Source of the DNA: Legionella lansingensis
Lineage (GTDB): Bacteria > Pseudomonadota > Gammaproteobacteria > Legionellales > Legionellaceae
Length of the DNA: 64,000 nt
Assembly (NCBI RefSeq): GCF_900187355.1
Contig: NZ_LT906451.1
Span: 2,706,001-2,770,000 of the forward strand
Reading direction: 5' to 3'
Shown here in pieces: positions 41,013 to 49,409 of the stretch. How positions within the stretch are numbered: position 1 is the first letter of the stretch; the number at the start of each line of letters is the position of its first letter. Made by a program: the position numbers and the translations under genes. A model generated the notes under the pieces. The model saw nothing but the letters and a program-made list of their open reading frames with translations, made no database searches and was not told the origin of the DNA.

Positions 41013-42398
41013 TCAGACACCTGTGCAGGTCGAGGTAGTCGCTATAAACCGTCTTTTAGTCTCTTGTCCTTCCCTGCTTTCATCATCCTCCTCATGAAAA
41101 AGACCCAGATGTCTAGATGTCTCTGTCTTTTTAATTCGACATTGCGTCAAATTATTGTTCGGATCTTGCGATCTCGAATCAACATGTTCCATCTTTTGAC
41201 TAGACAAAGTCTGCTCATGTAGTACATGAACGGCTTCATCTTCGCCAAATAACTTCAACATCGTCATGCTTGTGGACTCTAATTCCAAGCTTACCGATTT
41301 TTCAGTTATTGCAGTCTCTGTTAATTCTGGGGTGGCATGTTGGGACTGTGGAGCAATCGCTAAGATCTCTGTGAAAAGCTCTCCATCGTTAGAGAATTTA
41401 GCAAGAAGCCATTTGGTTAAATATTGCAACGAAGGGAAACCAATACGAGCAATAATATACATACCAGCAAAGGCGGCACTGACTGCAACCAAAGAGAAGC
41501 CCATGACAGGAGAAAGAAGAGTTAGAGCTAAGCCGATAACCACAAGGGCAGATAAAGCAATCGCAATAGCCCTATCCACGACAGCCATTACATCCATTTT
41601 TTTAAGTTTTTGTTGTAACCGAAACTGCTCATCATAAAGATCTTGAGTTTCTTCTTTTACCAGGAAAAAAGAGTGTTCTAGCTGTGCAAGCCTGTCCTCA
41701 ATGTCAAACAAATTAAGTTCTTCACTATTATCTTCTAACTTAAACTGCATCATCGCAGCCCATTGCTGGATGTCCTGAATTTCTTCATTTTTTGCTTTAA
41801 TTTCCAAAATAATATCTTCAGATCGTCTTTTTATCTGACGATAGCGAATTAGATGTCGCGCAAGTAAAAATATACTCACACTTAAACTAATGATTGCTGT
41901 GAGCATGGCAATTGGCGGTAATGTTATTGGTACGATTAGGGGAATAATTGCTAGCGCTAGTGACACCGTTGCATAGAGCCATCTAGCATTTTTAGCTAAG
42001 GAGATCGGTGGTTCCTGACCTAATAAGACTGCAGCAAGATAAATAAGTGGAATGCGAAAGAAATCAATGAATGCCAAGGCAAGACCACCCCACTGGAAAC
42101 CTCTTCCAGCGATTTCAGCGGTACGAACAGCATACCCTTGGATAATAGCTAGCCTACTTAATGCGCCTCCCATCCCATCAATACTATTTAAAAAGCCGGT
42201 TATAAGAGGGAGCCTTTTTAGTAGTAAAATAATCACTGCTTTTTCAGACAAAGCAGGAGAGCTGAAATTGACTGTTTCTTGTAAGCACTGCAGTCTTGTT
42301 AAAAACAGTTCTCTTGCACTTAAATCTTCTTCCTCATCTGAAGCCAACCCACTCTCTTGCGATTGGAACGATTTTTTAGTGTCCTCTCCCATGCTCAT
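41013..42398 (-). CDS. Hypothetical membrane/coiled-coil protein
   Basis: Unrecognised family, 461 residues. An acidic N-terminus (residues 1-30) is followed by a helical segment, hydrophobic stretches at about 110-130 and 140-185, a coiled coil at about 190-275 (with DIEDRLAQLEHSFFLVKEE), and a second hydrophobic hairpin at about 280-325. A long polar tail of about 120 residues is rich in Ser, Glu and Thr. The plan (hydrophobic pair, coiled coil, hydrophobic pair, tail) mirrors the 37894-39156 protein. A 14-bp palindrome (AATTTTGCAAAATT, 42473-42486) lies in the upstream region. Effector status is only a possibility. Confidence 0.7.
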   Translation of the reverse strand: MSMGEDTKKSFQSQESGLASDEEEDLSARELFLTRLQCLQETVNFSSPALSEKAVIILLLKRLPLITGFLNSIDGMGGALSRLAIIQGYAVRTAEIAGRGFQWGGLALAFIDFFRIPLIYLAAVLLGQEPPISLAKNARWLYATVSLALAIIPLIVPITLPPIAMLTAIISLSVSIFLLARHLIRYRQIKRRSEDIILEIKAKNEEIQDIQQWAAMMQFKLEDNSEELNLFDIEDRLAQLEHSFFLVKEETQDLYDEQFRLQQKLKKMDVMAVVDRAIAIALSALVVIGLALTLLSPVMGFSLVAVSAAFAGMYIIARIGFPSLQYLTKWLLAKFSNDGELFTEILAIAPQSQHATPELTETAITEKSVSLELESTSMTMLKLFGEDEAVHVLHEQTLSSQKMEHVDSRSQDPNNNLTQCRIKKTETSRHLGLFHEEDDESREGQETKRRFIATTSTCTGV

Positions 42399-42624
42399 CC
42401 TTGCTGCTTGGAACGTCCTTATGGATATCAGTTAATCATTAGCAAAAAATTTAATCTAGTCAATCATTGATCAATTTTGCAAAATTTGACCTCATTGTCA
42501 TCGCTTTGGCAGCAACAATTCTCGCTCTGAAAAAAATTCAGTACTTGCTGTGGGGAAATGCTATGCTTGCCAGAATAGGCTATCGTCAACTATATTTTTA
42601 TATCTTCAAAAAAAATAAGTAGTT

Positions 42625-43737
42625 ATGGCAAAAAAAGGTGTATATTTAGCTGGCGGCGGGGCACGTGGGGCCTATCAAGCAGGTGTATTAAAAGCCATTC
42701 ATCATATTTTACAGGTTAAAACACTGCCCTTTGAGATCATTAGCGGTGTCAGTGTTGGGAGTATCAATGCCGCTGTGCTAGCAGAAAATGCTCATAATTT
42801 TCCTGCCGCTGTTGAGAAGCTTGAGGCGATCTGGGGAGAAATCTCCTGCCAACAAATTTTCAATGCCAGTAATTACGAGCTAGGTAAATCTGTATTGCGT
42901 AATTTGAGTCATTTAGTTATAAAACAGCGGCAATCTGGTCACTTACTTGACACAACCCCTCTAAAAGAGTTCATTATTGAGAATATCGACTTTGAATTGA
43001 TAAGGGTAAATATTGCAAGCAGGCACATAGAAGGGATGGAAGTTATAAGCCAGTGCTATGAAACCCAACAAACCATTTCTTTTTACCAACACTACAATGA
43101 AGCTGAGGTTGCTGACTGGCATTATCCACGCCATATTAGCCAACGAGCTAGCTTACATATGGAGCATATTCTCGCCTCGAGTGCACTGCCTCTTTTCTTT
43201 CCGACTGTACGCCTTGATGGGTTTCATTATGGTGATGGTAGCATGGGCTTGGTTTCACCACTTAGAGGGTCCATACGTTTTCAGGTGGAAAAGATATTAA
43301 TTTTGGGAACAAGGCAATTACCCGTCTTTAGCAATCCTCAACATCTAAAAAATGGTGACATTGGTTTTGCCCGCATACTTGGTGGCATGCTAAATGGCTT
43401 ATTTCTAGACAATCTCGATCGAGACATTGAAATGGTTAACCGCATGAATGATATTGCGCGTTTATTATCCATGTGGAAAAAACGTCGCTCTCCCTGGCGC
43501 CCAATTGATACTTTACATTTAAGGCCTAGCGTTGATGTCTCCCAAATAGCACAATCACAGTATAATAACATGCCAGCTTTGTTGCGCTTTTTATTAAATG
43601 TGCTCGGAGCAAAAGATCGTTCTGGAGATTTATTAAGCTTTTTGTTATTTGAGAAAGAATTTACACGTGAGCTCATTGAATTAGGCTACCAAGATACGCT
43701 TTCTGTTGCCGATGATGTACAAAAATTCTTTGCTTAA
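42625..43737 (+). CDS. Patatin-like phospholipase
   Basis: 370-residue patatin-family lipid acyl hydrolase. The oxyanion loop GGGARG is at residues 11-15, the nucleophile Ser43 lies in GVSVGS, and the dyad Asp204 lies in DGSMG (usually DG-G/A). No signal peptide is visible. Patatins are numerous in Legionella and several (VipD, VpdA-C) are Dot/Icm effectors; this one, which starts directly with the catalytic domain, could be a housekeeping or a translocated enzyme. It converges with aroE, the two stops being 6 bases apart. Confidence 0.9.
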   Translation: MAKKGVYLAGGGARGAYQAGVLKAIHHILQVKTLPFEIISGVSVGSINAAVLAENAHNFPAAVEKLEAIWGEISCQQIFNASNYELGKSVLRNLSHLVIKQRQSGHLLDTTPLKEFIIENIDFELIRVNIASRHIEGMEVISQCYETQQTISFYQHYNEAEVADWHYPRHISQRASLHMEHILASSALPLFFPTVRLDGFHYGDGSMGLVSPLRGSIRFQVEKILILGTRQLPVFSNPQHLKNGDIGFARILGGMLNGLFLDNLDRDIEMVNRMNDIARLLSMWKKRRSPWRPIDTLHLRPSVDVSQIAQSQYNNMPALLRFLLNVLGAKDRSGDLLSFLLFEKEFTRELIELGYQDTLSVADDVQKFFA

Positions 43738-43743
43738 GTGCCT

Positions 43744-44547
43744 TTACAGCCCCCTTTGTTGTAACTCGGCTAATACAATGTTGGTCTCTGGTTTAACCCC
43801 ATGCCAAATAAAAAAGGCTTCTGCTGCTTGTTCAACTAACATTCCAAGCCCATCAGTTGCGTTGCAACCATGCTCTTTTGCCCAACGAACAAAGGATGTC
43901 GAGCCATGAGACCTGTACGCCAAGTCATAGCAATATGTTGCGGGTTTTAGAATTGCAGCTGGTAAAGCAAGTTTTTCCTCACCTAAACTCGCAGACGTTG
44001 CGTTAATGACTAAATCAAAACGCTGTGTTAGATCAGTGAAACTACAGCATTGTATTCCTTCAAAATCTTGCTGGAGAGCTTGTGCTTTTGCCAGAGTACG
44101 ATTAGCCAGGGTCAAATCAGCAATTCCAGCCTTCAATAACGGGCCAATGACTCCTCTGGCAGCTCCTCCCGCACCTAACAAAAGGACGTGTTTATTGTTT
44201 AAATCCAGATAATGCGCTAAATCCCTTAACAGGCCTATGCCATCTGTATTATCGGCATGCAATTGCCCTCCCTGCATCCATAACGTATTCGCTGCTTTGG
44301 CCTCTAAACAACGTGCAGTATTCACCGTCGCCATGGCGAAGGCTCTTTGTTTGAAAGGCAACGTTATATTTAATCCCTTACCTCCCTCAGCAAAAAAATC
44401 GGTTACTTTTGTCTCAAAGCTTGCCTCATCAACACATATCTTTTCATAATCAAGTTTTTTACCGGTTTGCTCCGCAAAGCGGTGGTGAATATAAGGAGAC
44501 AGGCTATGCGCTACGGGATTACCCATTACAGCAAAACGATTCGGCAT
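43744..44547 (-). CDS. aroE: Shikimate dehydrogenase (NADP+)
   Basis: Reduces 3-dehydroshikimate to shikimate in aromatic amino-acid synthesis. The 267-residue protein starts MPNRFAVMGNPVAHSLSPYI, has catalytic Lys66 in NITLPFKQ, the shikimate-binding DNTDGIGL and the NADP-binding LLLGAGGAARG. Length is normal. Its first 42 bases overlap, in antisense, the start of the plus-strand gene at 44506. Confidence 0.96.
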   Translation of the reverse strand: MPNRFAVMGNPVAHSLSPYIHHRFAEQTGKKLDYEKICVDEASFETKVTDFFAEGGKGLNITLPFKQRAFAMATVNTARCLEAKAANTLWMQGGQLHADNTDGIGLLRDLAHYLDLNNKHVLLLGAGGAARGVIGPLLKAGIADLTLANRTLAKAQALQQDFEGIQCCSFTDLTQRFDLVINATSASLGEEKLALPAAILKPATYCYDLAYRSHGSTSFVRWAKEHGCNATDGLGMLVEQAAEAFFIWHGVKPETNIVLAELQQRGL

Positions 44548-45417
44548 GTTTTCTTCTCATCTTTCCTAATTATTTTAATTGGCGTCAGCAATAGCACCTT
44601 AGCTACTAAAGCAGCCTCTATTAGACTTCTTTCGAAACTCGCTGTAGTGAGAGAAGTGCGAGGAGAAACGGAGCGCGGAACCGCAGTGTACACGTCAGTA
44701 CATGAGGATTCGAGCACCGTATCGCAGACGCAACTCTCCACTGCAGTAGGGTTTCGAAGGAAGTCTATTTCTGTAAATGTCTACCTCAAGCTACAACCCA
44801 GCAACCCAATCATGGAGTTGGTTAAACGATTTAATGCATTTCTAGACACAAATCAGATTTTGCAACAATATCACATAACCCCCTTTCTTGATCATCATCC
44901 GTTACATCTTACGTTGTATTTAGCACGGTATCATCAAAACCAGTTGCCAAAAATTATCCAGCGGGTTGCCATCATTGCCAAACACAGCAAGGCCTTAAAT
45001 CTACAAACAGAAAAAATCGAGGCCACACCGAGTATGTATACGCTATTATTAATTAAAAAAAACACCCATCTCCAGAAACTGAGTAACAGAGCCGTTATAC
45101 GTTTAATGGGCCTGCGTGACCGATATGCAGCGATTCCTGCTTGGGCTAGAAATGATCCCAAAAGAAAAAAAGCATTTCTACGATTTGGCAGCCCAACGGT
45201 ATTTGAACATTTTTCACCCCACTTTTCACTGTTTAAGGCTGATGGCTCCTCAGAAGAACAAAACCATCATTTACAAGCTGTACTAGAAGGGCTAATCGCA
45301 CAGTTCAGCAAGCAAGAGTCACTCGAAGTTAACACCAAAGCCACGATCATTGCTGTCGGACTTGCGGACACACAAGGACAAATCGTGAAGGAGGTTGCCT
45401 CCTTTCCGTTAGAATAG
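44506..45417 (+). CDS. Secreted 2H-phosphoesterase-like protein with in-frame repeat insert
   Basis: 303 residues from ATG 44506, which has AAGGAG eight bases upstream, although this start lies inside aroE on the other strand. An N-terminal signal peptide (HVFFSSFLIILIGVSNSTLA) predicts export. The mature part has two H-x-[ST] motifs, HLTL and HFSL, spaced as in 2H phosphoesterases (LigT/CPDase type). Residues about 40-87, at the junction of signal peptide and mature domain, are encoded by a 144-bp palindromic element (44623-44766) carrying no stop. Substrate unknown; the 2H assignment rests on the two motifs and is tentative. Confidence 0.7.
   Translation: MRYGITHYSKTIRHVFFSSFLIILIGVSNSTLATKAASIRLLSKLAVVREVRGETERGTAVYTSVHEDSSTVSQTQLSTAVGFRRKSISVNVYLKLQPSNPIMELVKRFNAFLDTNQILQQYHITPFLDHHPLHLTLYLARYHQNQLPKIIQRVAIIAKHSKALNLQTEKIEATPSMYTLLLIKKNTHLQKLSNRAVIRLMGLRDRYAAIPAWARNDPKRKKAFLRFGSPTVFEHFSPHFSLFKADGSSEEQNHHLQAVLEGLIAQFSKQESLEVNTKATIIAVGLADTQGQIVKEVASFPLE
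44623..44766 (+). repeat. 144-bp palindromic element, family B, in frame inside a coding sequence
   Basis: The ends are inverted repeats (AGACTTCTTTCGAAAC at 44623-44638 and the near-complement GTTTCGAAGGAAGTCT at 44751-44766); pairing continues inward through CTGTAGTGAGAGA against TCTCCACTGCAG. The centre (44671-44718, GAGCGCGGAACCGCAGTGTA onward) matches the centre of the nuoD-nuoE element at the same offset. The length is 48 codons, so the reading frame is kept. Confidence 0.88.
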
Positions 45418-45463
45418 AACTTCACCAGCTCAGTGATATAGGCAATCGACTTTAACTCTTACC

Positions 45464-45991
45464 TCAATGCCTGTGTTTGCCACGACCTTCCTTTCCTAGT
45501 GGCAGTTTTTGTGAAGATGATTTAGTCTTCCCTGATTTCATAGGTGTCAGGAAGGAACTTGCGACCTCCATTACCACTGTTCTAGGATCCATAGCAGAAA
45601 ACGTTGGATCCAATAAAGGTTTAGTTATATCAATGGCTGCTTTTGTAGGGCCCATGGCTAATTTTGTTGGATCCCATAGCGTTTTAAAAGACTTTGCCGT
45701 GTCCATGGTTGATTTGGTCGATTTCTTAACCGTGTCCGTTAGTGGTTGCAGTACCTGCTCAAAAATAGAGAATGACTTTTGAAAATAGTTCAAGGCATGA
45801 TGACCGTTTTCTATTGCCAAATTGACTTGTTTTTCCAAAAATTCTTCAGGACTCCTTATATCAACTAAATCTTCTGCCTTCAAGAACTGGAAATTTCTCA
45901 TCGTGTCTACGTTAAGTTCCAGCATGGCTTGAAAAGGTCTTTGTATATGCTTTGCTATTTCCGTCCATTGCTCTAAATAGCGCTGATTCAT
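45464..45991 (-). CDS. Phasin family protein
   Basis: 175-residue helical protein with the Phasin_2-type pattern: RPFQAMLELNVDTMRNFQFL, then EEFLEKQVNLAIENGHHALNYFQKSFSIFEQ. Phasins coat polyhydroxybutyrate granules, the main storage compound of Legionella. From about residue 105 there are four imperfect D/G-P-T motifs (LWDPTKLAMGPTKAAIDITK, then PLLDPTFSAMDP), followed by a basic Ser/Lys tail. A strong Shine-Dalgarno (GGGGAGGG) precedes ATG 45991. Convergent with the 2H-like gene, apparently monocistronic. Confidence 0.8.
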   Translation of the reverse strand: MNQRYLEQWTEIAKHIQRPFQAMLELNVDTMRNFQFLKAEDLVDIRSPEEFLEKQVNLAIENGHHALNYFQKSFSIFEQVLQPLTDTVKKSTKSTMDTAKSFKTLWDPTKLAMGPTKAAIDITKPLLDPTFSAMDPRTVVMEVASSFLTPMKSGKTKSSSQKLPLGKEGRGKHRH

Positions 45992-46415
45992 AAAACCCTC
46001 CCCTCAACACGCCTTAAGTTAAGCAATAAACATCCTTAACTTTCTGACAGTGTATCCCTTTTAATTTGTTCTCATTAAAAGTTTAGGTCTAAGCACATAG
46101 GTTCGCAAACTTGTACGGGTGTTGGATTACAACTTAACATGTATTTTTATTTTTACAGAATTAGCAACAGCATCGCATAATTATTAAAGTACGTCATTTT
46201 CAGCTACATCGAGAATGACATCAAATGAAAAATGGAACGTTAATATATTCAACCTCAGTAGATTCATTATGAAATTTCTTGTTTAATGGGTTGTTTTGTT
46301 TTAATTTTTATTCTAAAAGCAGAGAGAATATTGAGATTATGTAGTTCAAAGTCCCCTGAAAGCAAAAATAATAGATTCGCAATAAATCTTAATGAATAAT
46401 TGAATAGAGGGCATT
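45992..46415. other. 424-base AT-rich intergenic region upstream of sulP
   Basis: Holds promoters for the phasin gene (minus) and the SulP gene (plus). It contains the first 63-bp direct repeat (46050-46112) and an inverted repeat GTCATTTTC / GAGAATGAC at about 46194-46219 that could be an operator. No protein-like frame was found. Confidence 0.5.
46050..46112. repeat. 63-bp direct repeat, copy 1, upstream of sulP
   Basis: The segment containing TTTAATTTGTTCTCAT, then TTTAGGTCTAAGC and CATAGGTTCGCAAACTT, recurs at 47955-48017 with only a handful of mismatches. The two copies bracket the SulP gene in the same orientation, 1.9 kb apart. Confidence 0.85.
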
Positions 46416-47930
46416 ATGAAACAGCGCTTATTTATTCATCTTAAAAATGATCTACCATCCTCTATTGTGGTTTTTTTTGTTGCCTTACCTTTATGTTTAG
46501 GAATTGCATTAGCATCAAATACTCCTTTATTTGCTGGAATTATTGCTGGGATCATCGGTGGAATCGTCGTTGGGTTAGCAAGCGGTTCAGCGCTAGGAGT
46601 CAGTGGCCCAGCCGCAGGACTTGTAGCAATTGTCATCAGTTCAGTTGAGAGCTTGGGTAGCTGGGAAGCTTTTTTGCTAGCTGGAGTAATTGCCGGCGTA
46701 TTGCAATTAATTGCAGGTTTTCTACGGGGTGGTATTATTGCTTACTACTTTCCTTCAGCAGTCATCAAAGGCATGCTTACAGGAATTGGAATCATAATTA
46801 TTTTAGAGCAAATCCCGCATTTATTAGGACACGACGTTACCCCTCTTCTTACATCAAATGGAGAGCTAGGCATCAGTGGCATCAGAGAAGCATTGGATTA
46901 CGTTAATCCTGGTATTGTTCTTATCAGTATTCTCTCTCTTTTAATTTTTTTTCTTTGGGAAAAAGTACTAACAAAAAAGCATAAATTTTTCGAAATCATT
47001 CAAGCCCCCCTCGTTGTTGTCATTCTGGGGATCACTCTAAACTGGTTTTACGAACACCGATTAATGGAATTCGCCCTGGAACGATCAGCATTGGTCCAGC
47101 TTCCCAAATTTTCCAAAATATCTGAATTATTTCAATACCTAACCTTACCTGACTTTTCACTAATTACTAACTTCGCGATATACAAAGTAGCAATTGTTAT
47201 CGCTCTAATCGCAAGCTTAGAAACGTTACTCTGTGTGGAAGCAGTGGACAAACTTGACCCCCACAAACGCATCACGCCTACAGACCGCGAATTAAAAGCT
47301 CAAGGATTAGGTAATATAATATCTTGTTTTATTGGTGGTCTCCCTATTACGCAAGTTATCGTGAGAAGCAGCGCCAATGTCGCTTTTGGTGCGAAAACTA
47401 AACTGTCCACCATTTTGCATGGGTTTTTTCTTTTTATTTGTGTCGTAAGCATACCAGAAATACTCAATAAAATTCCCCTGGCTTCGCTCGCTAGTATTTT
47501 AATTATAATAGGCTATAAACTTGCTAAACCCGGTTTATTTAAACAAATGTATAAAATGGGTTGGGAGCAATTTGTTCCATTTATTGTCACAATCGTTGGC
47601 ATTGTTTTTAATCACCTACTTTTTGGAATTACCCTAGGATTTTCAGTCGCTATTTTCATCATTTTACGTCATCATTTTCTTAATTCACATGACCTTATTA
47701 AAATCAAAGCTAGAACCAAAAATCAGTATCTTCTAAAACTCGCAGAAGAAGTTTCCTTCCTGAATAAAGGAAGTATTATTAATGAATTAAAGAATATACC
47801 TGAGGATACAGATGTAATAATTGACGGCTCTAAATCCAAAATGATTGATCATGATATCAAAGAGGTCATTCAAAATTTTATACTAAATGCAAAAACAAAG
47901 AATATTAAAGTAAAACTAATAGGAATTTAA
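46416..47930 (+). CDS. SulP-family anion transporter with STAS domain
   Basis: 504 residues, hydrophobic to about residue 430. The core begins LKNDLPSSIVVFFVALPLCLGIALASNTPLFAGIIAGIIGG and continues through GLASGSALGVSGPAAGLVAIV, which is the SulP signature. The C-terminal about 75 residues form a short STAS domain (EEVSFLNKGSIINELKNIPE; VIIDGSKSKMIDHDI). Closest functional types are bicarbonate or sulfate importers; relatives sharing this N-terminus often lie next to or are fused to carbonic anhydrase, but none is present here. RBS AGAGGG is 5 bases upstream. Flanking direct repeats suggest the gene was acquired as a cassette. Confidence 0.88.
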   Translation: MKQRLFIHLKNDLPSSIVVFFVALPLCLGIALASNTPLFAGIIAGIIGGIVVGLASGSALGVSGPAAGLVAIVISSVESLGSWEAFLLAGVIAGVLQLIAGFLRGGIIAYYFPSAVIKGMLTGIGIIIILEQIPHLLGHDVTPLLTSNGELGISGIREALDYVNPGIVLISILSLLIFFLWEKVLTKKHKFFEIIQAPLVVVILGITLNWFYEHRLMEFALERSALVQLPKFSKISELFQYLTLPDFSLITNFAIYKVAIVIALIASLETLLCVEAVDKLDPHKRITPTDRELKAQGLGNIISCFIGGLPITQVIVRSSANVAFGAKTKLSTILHGFFLFICVVSIPEILNKIPLASLASILIIIGYKLAKPGLFKQMYKMGWEQFVPFIVTIVGIVFNHLLFGITLGFSVAIFIILRHHFLNSHDLIKIKARTKNQYLLKLAEEVSFLNKGSIINELKNIPEDTDVIIDGSKSKMIDHDIKEVIQNFILNAKTKNIKVKLIGI

Positions 47931-47954
47931 ACGATGTGGACGTTAACTAAAGCC

Positions 47955-48017
47955 GTGTCTTCCTTTTAATTTGTTCTCATCAAAAATTTAGGTCTAAGCG
48001 CATAGGTTCGCAAACTT
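47955..48017. repeat. 63-bp direct repeat, copy 2, downstream of sulP
   Basis: Second copy of the repeat at 46050-46112, starting 24 bases past the sulP stop. Shared blocks include CCTTTTAATTTGTTCTCAT and CATAGGTTCGCAAACTT. Confidence 0.85.
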
Positions 48018-48081
48018 TTATTTGTTTTAAGTAGAGTAAGTCTCATTAGCGAATGTTACATGTCGTGGAAGGCAGCATTAA

Positions 48082-48486
48082 TTACCCATGCTTTCTGGAA
48101 AGAGGGAAGTATTCGGTGACTGAACCCCTTTCACCATAATAAATGACTTTGGCCTCATCAATAAAAACTCCGTATCGATTAATGCCAGCGATAGTTATCC
48201 GTTCAAGAAATTCAGGATATGTAATTATTTTCTTTTGCACCTCTTCAAGTGCATTGGCTAATTTTTGTTGATCAAATTCTCCAAATCTGAAGGCCATGGG
48301 CATTAGAAGTTCTTCCTGATGAATGGAGTCATCAGTAAAATAATAAGTTATACTTTTATTTCTTAGATTGACCTTATAAGCCTTAACACCTACAGCTGCT
48401 ATTTTATTGACATGCTCGAGAAAATCAGAGTCATTTTCATAGCATTTTTTTAATGACGCTTTTATCGTATTAATTGCATCAATCAC
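48082..48486 (-). CDS. DUF1398 family protein
   Basis: 134 residues matching the DUF1398 pattern (sometimes labelled phage envelope protein): YPEFLERITIAGINRYGVFI, then DEAKVIYYGERG, near the C-terminus, with an N-terminal helical part. It also contains an internal duplication: ITIAGINRYGVFIDEAKVIY resembles IAAVGVKAYKVNLRNKSITY, suggesting two copies of one small fold. Function unknown. It precedes no obvious partner; the AraC gene upstream is on the same strand, 82 bases away. Confidence 0.75.
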   Translation of the reverse strand: MIDAINTIKASLKKCYENDSDFLEHVNKIAAVGVKAYKVNLRNKSITYYFTDDSIHQEELLMPMAFRFGEFDQQKLANALEEVQKKIITYPEFLERITIAGINRYGVFIDEAKVIYYGERGSVTEYFPLSRKHG

Positions 48487-48568
48487 TTCATTCTCCTGTT
48501 TTTGCTGAAAACTGAATTCTAAAAATGATTAATCACGACGTATTGGAAAAATACGACACGGCAGCAAT

Positions 48569-49306
48569 TTATATCGCTAGAGAAGGGGGAGCACCAGAAA
48601 ATTCTTTAAAGCTATTTATTAAATGCGACTGGTCGTAGTAAGCACATTTTTCCATGATATCTTCCCAACTTAAACCAGCTTGAAGGTATTTAAGTGTAAG
48701 TTGGAATCGTTTGAGCAATAAAAATTTTTTAGGCGAAAAACCAACTAATTCTTTGAAACGGCGTTCTATTGTTCTGGTAGTATATCCTGAAATTTCCTCT
48801 AATTGCTTAACTTGATAACAGGAATTATTCATTGTCTGCTTAATCAGCCCTATGAAATGATTATCTACCTTTTTATCAATATTTCCGATTCTCAAATGAT
48901 TAAAGAACTCTTCCAAACGGGTAGAGAGCTCACAGGGTGTAGGCGCGGTAAATAAAAGTTCTTCAAACCTTTCTTGTTCAAAGACACTCAAAATATCACC
49001 AAAGCTAACTGCATTATTGGTAAGGGTTTGTGAAGACTCTCTCATTAAACAAGGTATTGCCCAAGGATAAAATTTTATCAAAAGAGTTTTTGTGTCAGCA
49101 CTGGTACACTGATATTTTTTGGGACGAGTTTGCAGCCCACTGAATCCACAACGACTTAACTGAATGTTTTGATTATTATTAATTAATAACAGTGAACCTG
49201 AATATTGAAAACCAAGCACGACATACAAATCCGGTAATACCGTGTAAGGCACGGTACTTTGTTGCGTATTATCATTAATTTCAATACTTTTGATTAGAGG
49301 AGTCAT
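48569..49306 (-). CDS. AraC-family transcriptional regulator
   Basis: 245 residues. The C-terminal about 85 residues contain the two-helix-turn-helix AraC domain (YQVKQLEEISGYTTRTIERR, then FKELVGFSPKKFLLLKRFQLTLKYLQAGLSWEDIMEKCAYYDQSHLINSFKEFSG). The N-terminal about 150 residues resemble the DUF6597/cupin-like sensor of AraC proteins of this type. It may control the adjacent DUF1398 gene; no target site is evident. Confidence 0.9.
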   Translation of the reverse strand: MTPLIKSIEINDNTQQSTVPYTVLPDLYVVLGFQYSGSLLLINNNQNIQLSRCGFSGLQTRPKKYQCTSADTKTLLIKFYPWAIPCLMRESSQTLTNNAVSFGDILSVFEQERFEELLFTAPTPCELSTRLEEFFNHLRIGNIDKKVDNHFIGLIKQTMNNSCYQVKQLEEISGYTTRTIERRFKELVGFSPKKFLLLKRFQLTLKYLQAGLSWEDIMEKCAYYDQSHLINSFKEFSGAPPSLAI

Positions 49307-49367
49307 CGCTGTTAAAACTTATAAATTTAGCTAAGGCTCATTATATACTAAAGCGCGTTGACAGTTG

Positions 49368-49391
49368 GCCTACGTGCCGCGGCACGTAGGC
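49368..49391. repeat. Perfect 24-bp palindrome between pepN and the AraC gene
   Basis: The half-site GCCTACGTGCCG is followed immediately by its exact complement, with no loop bases. It starts 18 bases past the pepN stop on the minus strand. It could be a terminator hairpin (no T-run) or a two-fold protein-binding site. Confidence 0.7.
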
Positions 49392-49409
49392 GTGGAGACC
49401 GCCTTAGAT

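Noticed and set aside
42052-42435. 127-codon plus-strand frame opposite the 41013-42398 gene
   Set aside because: No ribosome site, composition of a complementary-strand shadow, and it runs past the true gene start.
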